From the NCBI GenBank assembly GCA_021413735.1, contig JAIOPV010000290.1, forward strand, positions 1 to 57,476: a stretch of 57,476 bases of DNA, given 5' to 3'. The notes under the pieces are model-generated. The model searched no databases and was not told the origin of the DNA. It worked only from the letters and a program-made list of their open reading frames with translations. The number at the start of each line of letters is the position of its first letter. The stretch's first letter is position 1. Below, one piece after another: positions 25,076 to 33,775 of the stretch. This DNA comes from Planctomycetota bacterium. GTDB lineage: Bacteria; Planctomycetota; Planctomycetia; Gemmatales; Gemmataceae. The translations under genes were made by a program, and so were the position numbers.

Positions 25076-26305
25076 ATGACCACACCCCAACAACCGTTCT
25101 TCGACGTGAGAATGAAAGGCTTCCTCGCTCGCGCTTCGGTCGCTGAGGTGCTTGCCTGTCTTGCTGAACGCACCGTGCCATTGCCGTCCGAAGATTCGCA
25201 ATTCCCGCAGCTTGCCGACCGTGTTCTCGCGGCTGCCGTGGCCTCTCCGGTGGATGTGCCAGCGTTCGCACGATCCGCGATGGATGGTTACGCGGTCCGT
25301 GCCAAAGACACCGATAATGCCACGCTCGCGGTCGTCGGCGAAGCGATGCCGGCGCGACCGTTCGCGGGCGTCGTTGCTCCTGGGCAGGCTGTGCGAATCA
25401 CGACGGGGGCACCGATTCCCGATGGTGCCGACGCGGTGTTGATGGCCGAACTCGCCCAACTTGACGCAGACGGCCGAGTGCAGGCTCGCGAAGTCGTGCC
25501 GACTGGCAAGAACATCATTCGTGTCGGCGAGGACGTGGCGATTGGCAGCGTGGTGTTGCCGGTTGGTCGTCGGTTGCGACCGCAGGATATCGGGTTGCTT
25601 GCGTCGATTGGTGTGAACGCTGTTCGGGTGCATCGGAAGCCGCGGGTTGCGATTCTCGTCACGGGGAACGAGCTTCTTCCACCGGGGTCGCTGCCTGAAG
25701 GCTTTCGGATTGTGGATAGCAATTCACCGATGCTTGAGGCGTTGGTGGCTCGCGATGGCGGCGAATGCTTGCCCGTGCGATATCTCCCCGACGATTACTC
25801 CGCAACGCGAGACGCCATTCGCGACACCGTCGCCGATGTGATTCTTGTGTCGGGTGGCACATCGGTTGGCACGGAGGATTTTGCACCGAAGGCGGTCGCT
25901 GAACTCGGCGAACTCAAATTCCACGGCGTCGCGCTGCGACCAGCGGGACCAATGGGCGTAGGATTTTTGCCTGGCACGGTGCTGCTTCTGCCGGGGAATC
26001 CGTTGGCGTGTCTGTGTGCATACGACCTGTTCGCAGGCCGAATCGTCAGGCGACTCGGCGGGCGATCGTGGGACTTGCCGTATCGACGGATGACACTGCC
26101 GCTCGCCTCGAAGCTGGCGTCGATGGTTGGCAGAATGGATTACGTTCGCGTGAAGATCGAGGCCGGACAGGCGTTGCCGCAGGCTCAACGCGGGGCGTCG
26201 AACCTGAGTTCCGCAGTAACGGCAGACGGCTTCGTGCTGGTGCCCGCTGAACGCGACGAGTTGCCAGCGGGCGAAATGGTCGATGTGTGGCTTTACGGCG
26301 AATGA
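25076..26305 (+). CDS. moeA: Molybdopterin molybdotransferase MoeA
   Basis: 409 residues from the ATG at 25076; the frame opens earlier at 24974 but that extension is not family-like. Diagnostic parts: SPVDVPAFARSAMDGYAVRA (the MoeA active-site PxxxxSAMDGYA), GQAVRITTGAPIPDGADAVLM, then LRPQDIGLLASIGVNAVRVH and VSGGTSVGTEDFAPKAV (the SGG(V/T)S loop), with PGNPLACLCAYDLF near the end. It inserts molybdate into adenylylated molybdopterin, so the cell makes Mo-enzymes. No other moa/mob gene is adjacent. It converges on the isomerase-like gene with a 5-base gap and no visible terminator. Confidence 0.94.
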   Translation: MTTPQQPFFDVRMKGFLARASVAEVLACLAERTVPLPSEDSQFPQLADRVLAAAVASPVDVPAFARSAMDGYAVRAKDTDNATLAVVGEAMPARPFAGVVAPGQAVRITTGAPIPDGADAVLMAELAQLDADGRVQAREVVPTGKNIIRVGEDVAIGSVVLPVGRRLRPQDIGLLASIGVNAVRVHRKPRVAILVTGNELLPPGSLPEGFRIVDSNSPMLEALVARDGGECLPVRYLPDDYSATRDAIRDTVADVILVSGGTSVGTEDFAPKAVAELGELKFHGVALRPAGPMGVGFLPGTVLLLPGNPLACLCAYDLFAGRIVRRLGGRSWDLPYRRMTLPLASKLASMVGRMDYVRVKIEAGQALPQAQRGASNLSSAVTADGFVLVPAERDELPAGEMVDVWLYGE

Positions 26306-26310
26306 TGCGT

Positions 26311-27219
26311 TCACTTCCCGGTCGGCAATTGCAATCCCGCGATGACCACTTCGAGGAACTCGCGGGCACGTTTCGCAAGCGTGTCCACGTCCTCGGGCTT
26401 ATCTGGGCGTGGCAACAACGGAGCGGAAATGTTCTCGCACGCCAACGGCATCCTCAGCCCGGTGAACGCGACGGGGTGCAGCAATTTGTAGTGGTCGATC
26501 TCGCCGAAGCCGGGTCCGCAGTCTTCGCTCTTCGGCCAGTTGCGATGGTCCTTGATGCAGAAGCTTCGCACCTCGGCAGCGCAGAGTTTGATGTCCGGCA
26601 ACGGGTCTTTGTTCAGGTAATCGAGGACGTTGCCGGCGTCGTAGTTCACCTTCACGTTCGGGTGATCGACTTCCTTCGTGATCTCGGCGCACGCTTCGCC
26701 AGTGCCAGTTTCGCCGCCGTGCTGCTTCACGACGAGCATCACATTGTTGTCTTTCGCAATCGGGCCGAGTTGCTTGAACCGTTCGACCCACAGCTTGCGG
26801 TTGCCGCCCTTGGTATGGCCAAACGTCAGCACTTGCGGCACCCCCGCTGCTCCGGCCTGCTTCAACCGCTGCGTCAGCACTTCGAGCCCGTCTTTGGCTT
26901 CAGGGTAGATGCCGCTGAACATCATGACCGTTTCGAGGCCGAGATCCTTGCACCGCGTGGCGAGTTCCTTTGCCTTCTCGGGCGTGGCATCGCGAGCGAG
27001 CACGGGCACGTCTTTGCCGTCGTCTTCCTTGTGCGATGTGCCCCACGCAACGTACTTGTACCCGACCGAATGTATGCCCTTCAGCGCTCGCACGAGCGGA
27101 AACCGCGAATACGGCAACGTCATGCACGCGATCTGAAATTGGGTCGGCGTGGGAGCTGGCTTCGGTTGCGCCCCAATGGCGAACGCTGCACCGGTTGCGA
27201 GAAATGTGCGACGATCCAT
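26311..27219 (-). CDS. Tat-exported sugar phosphate isomerase/epimerase-like protein
   Basis: 302 residues starting MDRRTFLATGAAFAIGA, an RR-x-F-L Tat signal; the upstream frame to 27264 is not conserved-looking. The body is an AP-endonuclease-2-type TIM barrel: KGIHSVGYKYVAWGTSH, DLGLETVMMFSG, VPQVLTFGHTKGG, VMLVVKQHGGETGTG (metal ligand area), VKVNYDAGNVLDYLN and KLLHPVAFTGLRMPLACENI. Exported members are numerous in planctomycetes and thought to act on sugars released from polysaccharides. It lies downstream of the DUF1080 gene on the same strand, another carbohydrate-associated family, with a hairpin between. Confidence 0.85.
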   Translation of the reverse strand: MDRRTFLATGAAFAIGAQPKPAPTPTQFQIACMTLPYSRFPLVRALKGIHSVGYKYVAWGTSHKEDDGKDVPVLARDATPEKAKELATRCKDLGLETVMMFSGIYPEAKDGLEVLTQRLKQAGAAGVPQVLTFGHTKGGNRKLWVERFKQLGPIAKDNNVMLVVKQHGGETGTGEACAEITKEVDHPNVKVNYDAGNVLDYLNKDPLPDIKLCAAEVRSFCIKDHRNWPKSEDCGPGFGEIDHYKLLHPVAFTGLRMPLACENISAPLLPRPDKPEDVDTLAKRAREFLEVVIAGLQLPTGK

Positions 27220-27264
27220 GAGCGGACTCCTCGGTAAAACAGCCGCCTCTTGTCCGGTCGTCAC

Positions 27265-27294
27265 CTTGCCCGGCCTGCGTCCAGGCTGGGCAAG
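27265..27294 (-). terminator. Hairpin after the DUF1080 gene
   Basis: CTTGCCCGGCCTG (27265-27277) pairs with 27282-27294 with one G-U position around a CGTC loop. It lies between two minus-strand genes, 3' of the DUF1080 gene. Confidence 0.55.
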
Positions 27295-27331
27295 TCGACG
27301 ACTGATGGGGCAGCCGCTAAACGGGATTTCG

Positions 27332-27964
27332 TTACTTCTTGCTGTTGTCCGTGAACTTGATGTCCGAGAACTCGACCCTCATCTTCGGGTAACCGGCGTG
27401 AATTTGCATCGCGATGATTCCCTCGGCATTCAGGTCTTTCTTGTCTGGCGTCTTCGGGAAATCTTCGTCCACGATCGTTTCGCCGTTCATCTTGATCGTG
27501 ATGTGGTTTCCCTTCGCGATGATGTGGTAGTCGTTCACTTCCTTCAACTTCGCGACCTTGCCCTTGTCGCCCGAAGCCTTCATCATCCCACCGACGCCCT
27601 CGCCGTAGAGACTTCCGAAGTAGCCCGCACCGACGTCCACCTGCGGACCCTTAACCTTGAACTTCTCCTTGTCGAACACTTCGCTGCGAATCTGGATGCC
27701 GCTGTTGCCGACACCGTCGCGGAGCAGGATTTTGCAGGTCAGCTCGAAGTCGCCGTACTTCTTCTTGGTGCAGAAGAAGGTGTTGTACTTGGGGTCTTCC
27801 ATCGTTTCGCCGACGATGGTCTTGGCCTTGGCGTCGAGCTTGAAGATATCGGCTCGGCCTTCCCAGTTTTCGGGCTTGAGGAAGTCTTCGGTGTCGTCGG
27901 CGCGGGCACTGAGGCCGAATGCCGCGAACATGGCCATTGCAATCAAGAGACGGGAGAGACGCAT
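27332..27964 (-). CDS. Secreted DUF1080 (3-keto-disaccharide hydrolase-like) protein
   Basis: 210 residues. The start at 27964 is fixed by AGGAGG seven bases upstream; the open frame before it only reads tandem ACTGCAA repeats. Signal peptide MRLSRLLIAMAMFAAFGLSA. The mature protein is the jelly-roll DUF1080 fold: LKPENWEGRADIFKLDAKAK, KKYGDFELTCKILLRDGVGNSG (the conserved F-E-L-x-x-x-F/I-x-x-x-x-x-x-NSGI motif), VDVGAGYFGSLYGEG, and the closing GIIAMQIHAGYPKMRVEFSDIKF. Members act on or bind 3-keto sugars in planctomycetes and Bacteroidetes. Confidence 0.9.
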   Translation of the reverse strand: MRLSRLLIAMAMFAAFGLSARADDTEDFLKPENWEGRADIFKLDAKAKTIVGETMEDPKYNTFFCTKKKYGDFELTCKILLRDGVGNSGIQIRSEVFDKEKFKVKGPQVDVGAGYFGSLYGEGVGGMMKASGDKGKVAKLKEVNDYHIIAKGNHITIKMNGETIVDEDFPKTPDKKDLNAEGIIAMQIHAGYPKMRVEFSDIKFTDNSKK

Positions 27965-28308
27965 TGTGAACCTCCTGGAAAGACGACTGCAAACTGCAAA
28001 CTGCAAACTGCAAAATCCGAAATGAAAAAACACAAAATCGCACAATCGAAGTTCGTCGCGTCTTCAACTTTGCATTTTGCAGTTCGTATTTCGCTTTTGC
28101 AGTCAGAATCTGCTGCTTTGCGGGTTGCGGTCTTCCGCGAGTGTAAGGGTAGGCTGCCCGGTCGGTAATCCGAACCGGGACGCTACCATCGTTATGCCTC
28201 GGCTGTCCGAAAGCAACAGTCCAGACGCGAGAGACGCTGATCCCCCGGTTCTCTTATAACGACCACACTCGCCTGAACCCGCCGATCCGCTCGCCAGGAG
28301 CCTGCCCC
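27965..28308. other. Divergent intergenic region with ACTGCAA tandem repeats
   Basis: The heptamer ACTGCAA occurs four times in a row at 27986-28013, leading into AAATCCGAAATG. The string AACTGCAAAAT is inverted near 28073-28083. The rest should hold promoters for the divergent DUF1080 and MFS genes; I could not pick out clear boxes. An AGGAG eight bases before 28309 supports the GTG start of the MFS gene. Confidence 0.5.
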
Positions 28309-29784
28309 GTGTCGCCTGCCCCACCCGCTTCCGCGGCCCTTCCGCCAATCACCCGCTGGCTCGTGCTGCTTGTTGCAGCCATCGGCTTCCTGTTCGACAC
28401 CTACGAACTCCTGATGTTCCCGGTCATCGGGTCGCAGGCGCTCTCGCAACTGCTCGACGCGCCGCCGACTTCCGATGTCGTGCGTCTCTGGTCGGGTCGA
28501 ATGCTCTGGATCGCGGCGCTATCCGGCGGCATCTTCGGGTTGCTCGGCGGCTTTCTGATCGACAGCCTTGGCCGCAAGAAGGTCATGATCGGCAGCATCC
28601 TCGTGTATTCCCTGTCGCCGGTCGCTGCCGCGTACAGCAGCGAACTCTGGCAACTGATCCTCTTTCGCTGCACGACGTTCATCGGAGTGTGCGTCGAGTT
28701 GATCGCTGCCGTGACATGGCTCGCGGAACTCTTCGCAGACAAGAAACAACGTGAACTCGCAATCGGGTGGACGCTGGCGTGTGCCTCGCTCGGCGGCATT
28801 CTCGTGACCGAAGTGTTCAACGAGATCGTCGCCTTCATGCGGGAACATCCCGAGGGCGTGTCGTGGTTGCCGGTGCCGCCGAATGCGTGGCGATACACAC
28901 TGCTGACGGGATTGGTTCCCGGCGCGCTGATCTTGTTGCTGATGCCGTTCGTGCCCGAGAGCCGCGTTTGGAAGGCGAAGAAAGACGCTGGCACGTTGAA
29001 ACGCCCACGTCTCGGCGAATTGTTCTCGCCTGAACTTCGCAGGACCACGCTTGTCACGACGCTGCTTTCGGCGTGTGGCTACGCAGCTGCGTTCGGAGCG
29101 TTGCAACTCACGCCGCTTCAGATGGCACCCGGACTGCCTGCTCTCAACGAAGTGAAGAAAGAAACCGGACCGGGCGTGAAGGCCGCCGAGAAGAAACTTG
29201 AAGCCGCGACGACTCCTGACGAAAAGAAAGCCGCCGGGAAGGAACTGGCGGTTGCTCGAAAGCCGCTCGGCGATGCCATCGAAGCGAAGCGTGGCAACCT
29301 TCAGCGCTGGCAGGAACTCGGCGGGCTGACGGGCCGAATCCTGTTCGCGATTCTGCTGATGTACGTCGCGAGCCAGACGCTCATTCGCATCTTCTTGTTG
29401 CCGGGCGTGGTGCTGCTGCCGATCACGTATCTGGTGCTGTATCAGGGCGATTACACCATGTTCGCGCTCGCAATCTTCTTCTGCGGGTTGCTGACCGTGG
29501 CACAGTTCAGTTATGTGAGCGAATATCTGCCGAAGGTGTTCCCTGTTCACCTGCGAGGCACCGGCAGCGGCTTCGCGACGAACGTGGGCGGTCGAATGCT
29601 TGGCACGATGGCCGCGACCCTGAACACGGAGATACTGGCGCCGATGTTCACGAGTGTCGAAGGGAACCCACAGAAGGTGGCGCACGCGGCAGCGATCATC
29701 GGCGGCGTGGTGTATGCCGTGGCGCTGGTGTTGTCGTTCTTGTTGCCGCCGGCGCTGGTCGAGGAGAATGCGCCTCCGAAATGA
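28309..29784 (+). CDS. MFS transporter with a charged central insertion
   Basis: 491 residues, GTG start with AGGAG upstream. About twelve hydrophobic helices. The first half has the MFS loop GGFLIDSLGRKKVM between helices 2 and 3 and PESRVW after helix 6. Between helices 7 and 8 a soluble segment of about 70 residues (KKETGPGVKAAEKKLEAATT and on) is inserted, rich in Lys, Glu and Ala and likely helical or coiled. This is longer than the usual loop. The end of helix 10 carries FPVHLRGTGSGFATNVGGRM, as in sugar/metabolite-type MFS proteins. Substrate unknown. The insertion could bind a partner or simply be a linker. Confidence 0.85.
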   Translation: MSPAPPASAALPPITRWLVLLVAAIGFLFDTYELLMFPVIGSQALSQLLDAPPTSDVVRLWSGRMLWIAALSGGIFGLLGGFLIDSLGRKKVMIGSILVYSLSPVAAAYSSELWQLILFRCTTFIGVCVELIAAVTWLAELFADKKQRELAIGWTLACASLGGILVTEVFNEIVAFMREHPEGVSWLPVPPNAWRYTLLTGLVPGALILLLMPFVPESRVWKAKKDAGTLKRPRLGELFSPELRRTTLVTTLLSACGYAAAFGALQLTPLQMAPGLPALNEVKKETGPGVKAAEKKLEAATTPDEKKAAGKELAVARKPLGDAIEAKRGNLQRWQELGGLTGRILFAILLMYVASQTLIRIFLLPGVVLLPITYLVLYQGDYTMFALAIFFCGLLTVAQFSYVSEYLPKVFPVHLRGTGSGFATNVGGRMLGTMAATLNTEILAPMFTSVEGNPQKVAHAAAIIGGVVYAVALVLSFLLPPALVEENAPPK

Positions 29785-29818
29785 GACTGAAATGCGAACC
29801 TGCGGGGGAGTCCTATTT

Positions 29819-29875
29819 GGTGGTACGGGCCTCTGGCCCATAGACAGCTTTCACAGGCCTCTGGCCTGTGCCACC
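29819..29875. repeat. Pair of GGCCTCTGGCC mini-hairpins
   Basis: Two related palindromes lie in tandem: GGGCCTCTGGCCC near 29827-29839 and CACAGGCCTCTGGCCTGTG at 29852-29870, with outer GGTGG (29819-29823) and CCACC (29871-29875) in inverted orientation. It follows the MFS stop and may serve as its terminator. Confidence 0.6.
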
Positions 29876-29898
29876 CTCCGTGCAGAGATGAGGCAGGT

Positions 29899-30294
29899 AT
29901 GGCTCCATTCACCCGGCGTTCATTCCTAGCGGTCACCCTCTGCGTGTTCGGAGCAACCGGTTGTTCCCGCATCCTCCCTCAAGGGTACAGCCCGTCAGAG
30001 GCAACAATAGCAACACTGTCGCAGCTCGGAGATTTAGCCAAGAACGCAAAGTCCCAGCAACTCCGAGACACGCAGAGTTATCCCGAATTCCTGTCACTCT
30101 TCCGGTCGAAGCAGGCGCCGCCGGGAAGAGACGAAATGGAGCACTTCCAAAGGGATAGTTGGGGCAGTCCGTTTATCTTCCAGCGGGAAGTGCTGCCCAA
30201 CTCCGTCCGGCTGACCATCACAAGCCCGCACCTCCACTACAAGACGCAGCGACCGATTAGCATCGAGATCGATATCCCGTCTGACGGTGGCTAG
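29899..30294 (+). CDS. Tat-type lipoprotein, hypothetical
   Basis: 131 residues. The N-terminus MAPFTRRSFLAVTLCVFGAT has an RR-x-F-L Tat-like motif and a lipobox GATGC, so it is likely exported folded and lipidated. The mature part is soluble; recognisable pieces are EATIATLSQLGDLAKNAKSQ, DTQSYPEFLSLFRSKQAPPG and WGSPFIFQREVLPNSVRLTI. The WGxPF string resembles the end of planctomycete type II pseudopilin-like proteins but the chain is otherwise not assignable. It precedes the ECF/FecR pair on the same strand with a 104-base gap; linkage is uncertain. Confidence 0.65.
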   Translation: MAPFTRRSFLAVTLCVFGATGCSRILPQGYSPSEATIATLSQLGDLAKNAKSQQLRDTQSYPEFLSLFRSKQAPPGRDEMEHFQRDSWGSPFIFQREVLPNSVRLTITSPHLHYKTQRPISIEIDIPSDGG

Positions 30295-30398
30295 ATCACA
30301 ACTCATACGAGTTGGGAAAGCAAGTGACGGAAACCTGACCAACGCCGATTCCGCGTCCAATTCTGCCCGCTCACGCTCTGTTCTTTCGGAGCCTGCCG

Positions 30399-30929
30399 AT
30401 GAGCGACAACGCCAATCGTGTCGATGAATTTGTCCGCTTGCTGGCCCAAAACCAGCGACGGCTGTTCGTCTACGTTCACACGCTCGTCATGAACCACACC
30501 GACGCCGAGGAAGTGTTGCAGAACACAAACCTCGTTTTGTGGCGAGAATTCGGCACATTCGAGATCGGCACCAACTTCGCGGCGTGGGCCTGTCGAGTGG
30601 CCTTCAATCAGGTGATGGCCTGGCGCAAGAAGCGACAACGCGATCGGCTCCAGTTCTCCGACGACTTCCTCACGGCAATCGCGAGCGAAGCGCACGACGC
30701 GAATGGCGCTCTCGAAGAACAAACCCAGGCGCTCGCGGGATGTCTCGCGAAGTTGCCGACCGACCAACGCGAACTGATCCGCCTGCGTTATTCCGAAGAA
30801 GGCACAATCGAAGCCGTGGCGAATCGGGTGAAACGAACGGTTGAAGCCACTTATCGCGCACTGTCTCGCATCAGGCACACGCTCCACGAGTGCATGACCC
30901 GCACACTCGCCAGGGAGAATCGAGCATGA
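30399..30929 (+). CDS. ECF sigma factor (planctomycete/verrucomicrobial TIGR02989 type)
   Basis: 176 residues. Region 2: FVRLLAQNQRRLFVYVHTLV, then DAEEVLQNTNLVLWREFGTF. Region 4: CLAKLPTDQRELIRLRYSEE, then VANRVKRTVEATYRALSRIR. This is the short ECF type that in planctomycetes and verrucomicrobia is coupled to a FecR-like membrane protein. The stop overlaps the FecR gene start by four bases (ATGA at 30926), which fixes both starts. It probably responds to an extracytoplasmic signal relayed by that partner. No other regulated gene can be assigned from sequence alone. Confidence 0.92.
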   Translation: MSDNANRVDEFVRLLAQNQRRLFVYVHTLVMNHTDAEEVLQNTNLVLWREFGTFEIGTNFAAWACRVAFNQVMAWRKKRQRDRLQFSDDFLTAIASEAHDANGALEEQTQALAGCLAKLPTDQRELIRLRYSEEGTIEAVANRVKRTVEATYRALSRIRHTLHECMTRTLARENRA

Positions 30930-32359
30930 CCGACGAACTTCGTACGCTGTGTTCCGCCATCGTGGAAGGCACGCTCACGCCTGAACAGAGTCGTCGGCTG
31001 GAAGAACTGGTTCTCGCGGATCCGGGTGCGCGTCGGTTCGTGGTGGAACATCTGAACTTGCACGCCTCGCTGAAGTGGGCAGTCGGCGACCCAACGATGT
31101 TGGCTCGCGAGGGCGAGGCTCCTGCTGAGCCAAAACCGAAGGCTCGCACTTCCAAATCTCGGCTCGTCGCTTCGCTTGGTTGGATTGTCGCCGCATGTCT
31201 GCTCGTAGCGGTCGGGTTCGGGGCATACTCACGGACAGCACCAGAACCCCAACCCCGCGAATTCGCCAAACTGACAGACGCGAACGGCTGCAAGTGGGGA
31301 AGCGGCACGCTTCCCACAGAACCAGGTGCGCGGCTCGGCACAGGTCGCTTGAGACTGGCAGAAGGCGTTGCCAAGCTCGTTTTCGACAACGGCGCGGAAC
31401 TGAGGCTCGAAGGGCCGGCTGATCTGGAATTGCAAGATGGCAATCGCTGCACGCTGCACGCCGGTCGGCTTGTGGCACGCTGTCCGGAAACGGCTCGCGG
31501 GTTCTTCGTCGATACTCCGAGCGCGAAGCTCATGGATCTCGGCACCGAGTTCGGAGTGAGCGTCACCGATGGGAAAACGTCCGACGTGCAGGTGTTCGAG
31601 GGTCGCGTCGATGTGACGCATGCCAAGACGGGGCAGATCGAGAAGCTGCTCACCGGTCGCGGAATGCGGTTCACGCCCGATAGCGCCACAGCACTTGATC
31701 CGAAGTCCGAGGGACCGCGTCTCGCCGATGTGTCCACGCCGCTTTTGCCGGGCCAGCACTTGGTCACCATCAGCACGGCCGTCGGGAAGGGCAAGGACAC
31801 TTATGTCGCCGGGAAGCCGGGCTTGCTCCACAGTTCGGATGTGCTGTTGCTGGTGAAATGCGCCCAAGCTCACAACGCCGAGTACAACCGCAAGGGCTAC
31901 GTGGGTCTCGACCTGACGCAACTCGCCGGGGCGAAAGTTCACTCCGCGACGCTGACCTTCACACAGACGCCAACCGGAATGGGGTTCGCCTCCGAAGTTC
32001 CCGATAGCACGTTCACCGTGTACGGACTAACTGACGAGAAGCTCAATGATTGGCCGGAGACGGGGTTGCTGTGGGAGACCGCTCCGGGGAACGCTCCGGG
32101 CGGCGCGAAAGTGAATCCAACGAAGACGAAGAAGCTCGGGCAGTTCCAGGTTCGTCAGGGCGTACAAGTTGGTGTGTCGTCGGTGAGCACGCCGGAGTTG
32201 GCCGAGTTTCTGAACACGCGGAAACAACCCTACGCGACCTTTATTCTCGTTCGCGACACGCTCGGCAGCGGTCGCAACGATTACGTTCACGGATTCGCCA
32301 ACAAGGATCACCCGACGCTGCCACCCCCAACGTTGAAGCTGGTAGTCGAGGGGAAATAA
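30926..32359 (+). CDS. FecR-domain membrane protein with DNRLRE-like C-terminal domain
   Basis: 477 residues. The start at 30926 forms the ATGA overlap with the sigma gene. The cytoplasmic N-terminus (1-65) looks like a short anti-sigma region: LCSAIVEGTLTPEQSRRLEE and LVLADPGARRFVVEHLNLHA. A transmembrane helix follows at about 75-95 (LGWIVAACLLVAVGFGAY). A FecR domain occupies about 130-235 (ELRLEGPADLELQD, GRLVARCPETARGFFVDTPS, DLGTEFGVSV and VQVFEGRVDV). The last 200 residues form a beta-sandwich with KGYVGLDLTQLAGAKVHSAT and FTVYGLTDEKLNDW, typical of DNRLRE modules of secreted proteins. Together with the sigma factor this is a surface-sensing switch. Confidence 0.88.
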   Translation: MTDELRTLCSAIVEGTLTPEQSRRLEELVLADPGARRFVVEHLNLHASLKWAVGDPTMLAREGEAPAEPKPKARTSKSRLVASLGWIVAACLLVAVGFGAYSRTAPEPQPREFAKLTDANGCKWGSGTLPTEPGARLGTGRLRLAEGVAKLVFDNGAELRLEGPADLELQDGNRCTLHAGRLVARCPETARGFFVDTPSAKLMDLGTEFGVSVTDGKTSDVQVFEGRVDVTHAKTGQIEKLLTGRGMRFTPDSATALDPKSEGPRLADVSTPLLPGQHLVTISTAVGKGKDTYVAGKPGLLHSSDVLLLVKCAQAHNAEYNRKGYVGLDLTQLAGAKVHSATLTFTQTPTGMGFASEVPDSTFTVYGLTDEKLNDWPETGLLWETAPGNAPGGAKVNPTKTKKLGQFQVRQGVQVGVSSVSTPELAEFLNTRKQPYATFILVRDTLGSGRNDYVHGFANKDHPTLPPPTLKLVVEGK

Positions 32360-32363
32360 ATGG

Positions 32364-32417
32364 TTTGGCCGCTTGCGGCGTAGCGCTCACAAGAGCGCTA
32401 CGCCGCAAGCGGCCAAA
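32364..32417. terminator. Perfect 25-bp hairpin between convergent genes
   Basis: Arms 32364-32388 and 32393-32417 pair over 25 bases with an ACAA loop; the left arm begins TTTGGCCGCTTGCGGCG. It lies between the FecR gene end (32359) and the aminotransferase end (32430). Same family as 3127-3174 and 56133-56183. The ends read TTTGG and CCAAA, which would give short U-runs both ways. Confidence 0.8.
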
Positions 32418-32429
32418 ACCCAGAACCAA

Positions 32430-33584
32430 TCACGCCACCTTCCGCACCGCCTGCGCGAGATACGCAGCGCACACATCCACCACTCGACGCTGTTGCGTTT
32501 CCGTGATCTCCGGGAACATCGGCAACGCCATCACGGTCCCGGCTGCTTCCTCGCTTGTGGGAAAGTCGCCGGTCCAGTAACCCAGACCCTTGAAGCATTC
32601 CTGCTCGTGCAGACACAGCGGGTAATACACTTCCACACCCACCGCGTTGTCTTTCATGTGCTTCACCAGTGCGTCGCGGTGCGTTCCAGGCACCCGCACA
32701 ACGTACTGATTGAACGTGTGCAACCGATCCGGCTTCACGGTTGGACGACGCATGAAGCCGTGCAGATTCGTTTCTTCAATCAGTCGATCGTAGCGCTGAG
32801 CAGCTTCCCGGCGACCGTTCAGCCAGTTCGCGACGTGTGGCAACTGTACCCGCAACGCCGCAGCGTGAACGGCGTCGAGCCGCATGTTGTAGCCGATGTG
32901 CTTGTGGTAATACTTCACTTCCGAGCCGTGAACCCGCAACGCACGCAGCTTTTTGTCGATATCCGGGCTGTTCGTCGTCACCAAACCCGCATCACCGAAC
33001 GCCCCGAGATTCTTCGTCGGGTAGAAGCTCATCGCCGCGACAGCGCCGAGCGTGCCGCAACGCTGGCCCTTGTAGTCGCTACCGAACGATTGGGCCGCGT
33101 CTTCGACCACGAATAACTGATGATCCTCGGCAATCTCCCAAATCGCGTCCATATCGCAGCACTGGCCGTACAAGTGAACCGGAATCACGGCCTTCGTGCG
33201 AGGGGTAATCTTCGCGTCGAGCTGTTCAGGGTCGATGTTGAACGTCAGCGGGTCGATGTCGGCGAAGACCGGCGTTGCCCCAACCCTGCACACAGCGCCC
33301 GCCGTGGCAAAGAAGGTGAACGGCGGAATGATAACTTCGTCGCCGGGTCCGATGTCGAGGGCGTGTAGGGCCAGCACGAGGGCATCGGAACCCGACCCGC
33401 AGCCGACTGCGAATTCCGAGCCGCAAAATGCGGCTGCTTCTTTCTCGAACGCCGCAACCTCTGGCCCGAGAATGGCTTGCCCCGATGCGATCACTCGCAA
33501 CACGGCCGCGTCGATCTGCGGTTTGAGGAACTGATAGCGAGCGTTGATGTCGCAAAGTGGAACGGGCGCGGGGGTGCTGCTCAA
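32430..33584 (-). CDS. DegT/DnrJ/EryC1/StrS-family PLP aminotransferase
   Basis: 384 residues with a TTG start at 33584, chosen because GGAGG lies six bases upstream and PAPVPLCDINARYQFLKPQI then matches the family start; an ATG at 33656 adds 24 non-conserved residues. Fold type I motifs are complete: GCGSGSDALVLALHALDIGP, EVIIPPFTFFATAGAV, PVHLYGQCCDMDAI, FVVEDAAQSFGSDYKG, SFYPTKNLGAFGDAG (Lys forms the PLP Schiff base) and YNMRLDAVHAAALRVQL. Such enzymes aminate keto-sugars for lipopolysaccharide or glycan synthesis. It diverges from the GT2 gene, which supports a role in surface sugars. Confidence 0.9.
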   Translation of the reverse strand: MSSTPAPVPLCDINARYQFLKPQIDAAVLRVIASGQAILGPEVAAFEKEAAAFCGSEFAVGCGSGSDALVLALHALDIGPGDEVIIPPFTFFATAGAVCRVGATPVFADIDPLTFNIDPEQLDAKITPRTKAVIPVHLYGQCCDMDAIWEIAEDHQLFVVEDAAQSFGSDYKGQRCGTLGAVAAMSFYPTKNLGAFGDAGLVTTNSPDIDKKLRALRVHGSEVKYYHKHIGYNMRLDAVHAAALRVQLPHVANWLNGRREAAQRYDRLIEETNLHGFMRRPTVKPDRLHTFNQYVVRVPGTHRDALVKHMKDNAVGVEVYYPLCLHEQECFKGLGYWTGDFPTSEEAAGTVMALPMFPEITETQQRRVVDVCAAYLAQAVRKVA

Positions 33585-33775
33585 GCTCGGCCTCCATGCA
33601 GAAAACACCGGTCCTGGGATCCTTCCCGTGACCGGGGGTTGACGAAAGTTCGCCATCCCTACGTTAGTGTGGTAAGCCTGTCAAGACGGACCGGGGTTGG
33701 GGTTGCACCAGCAACCGACGAATGTGCTACAGTTGCGGCCAATCGCCTCACCCGACAGACAGAGAGCTGCGAACG

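Noticed and set aside
33584..33656. ATG start of the aminotransferase at 33656
   Set aside because: It adds 24 residues that do not resemble the family, and the TTG at 33584 has a GGAGG at the right distance; I cannot exclude the longer form.
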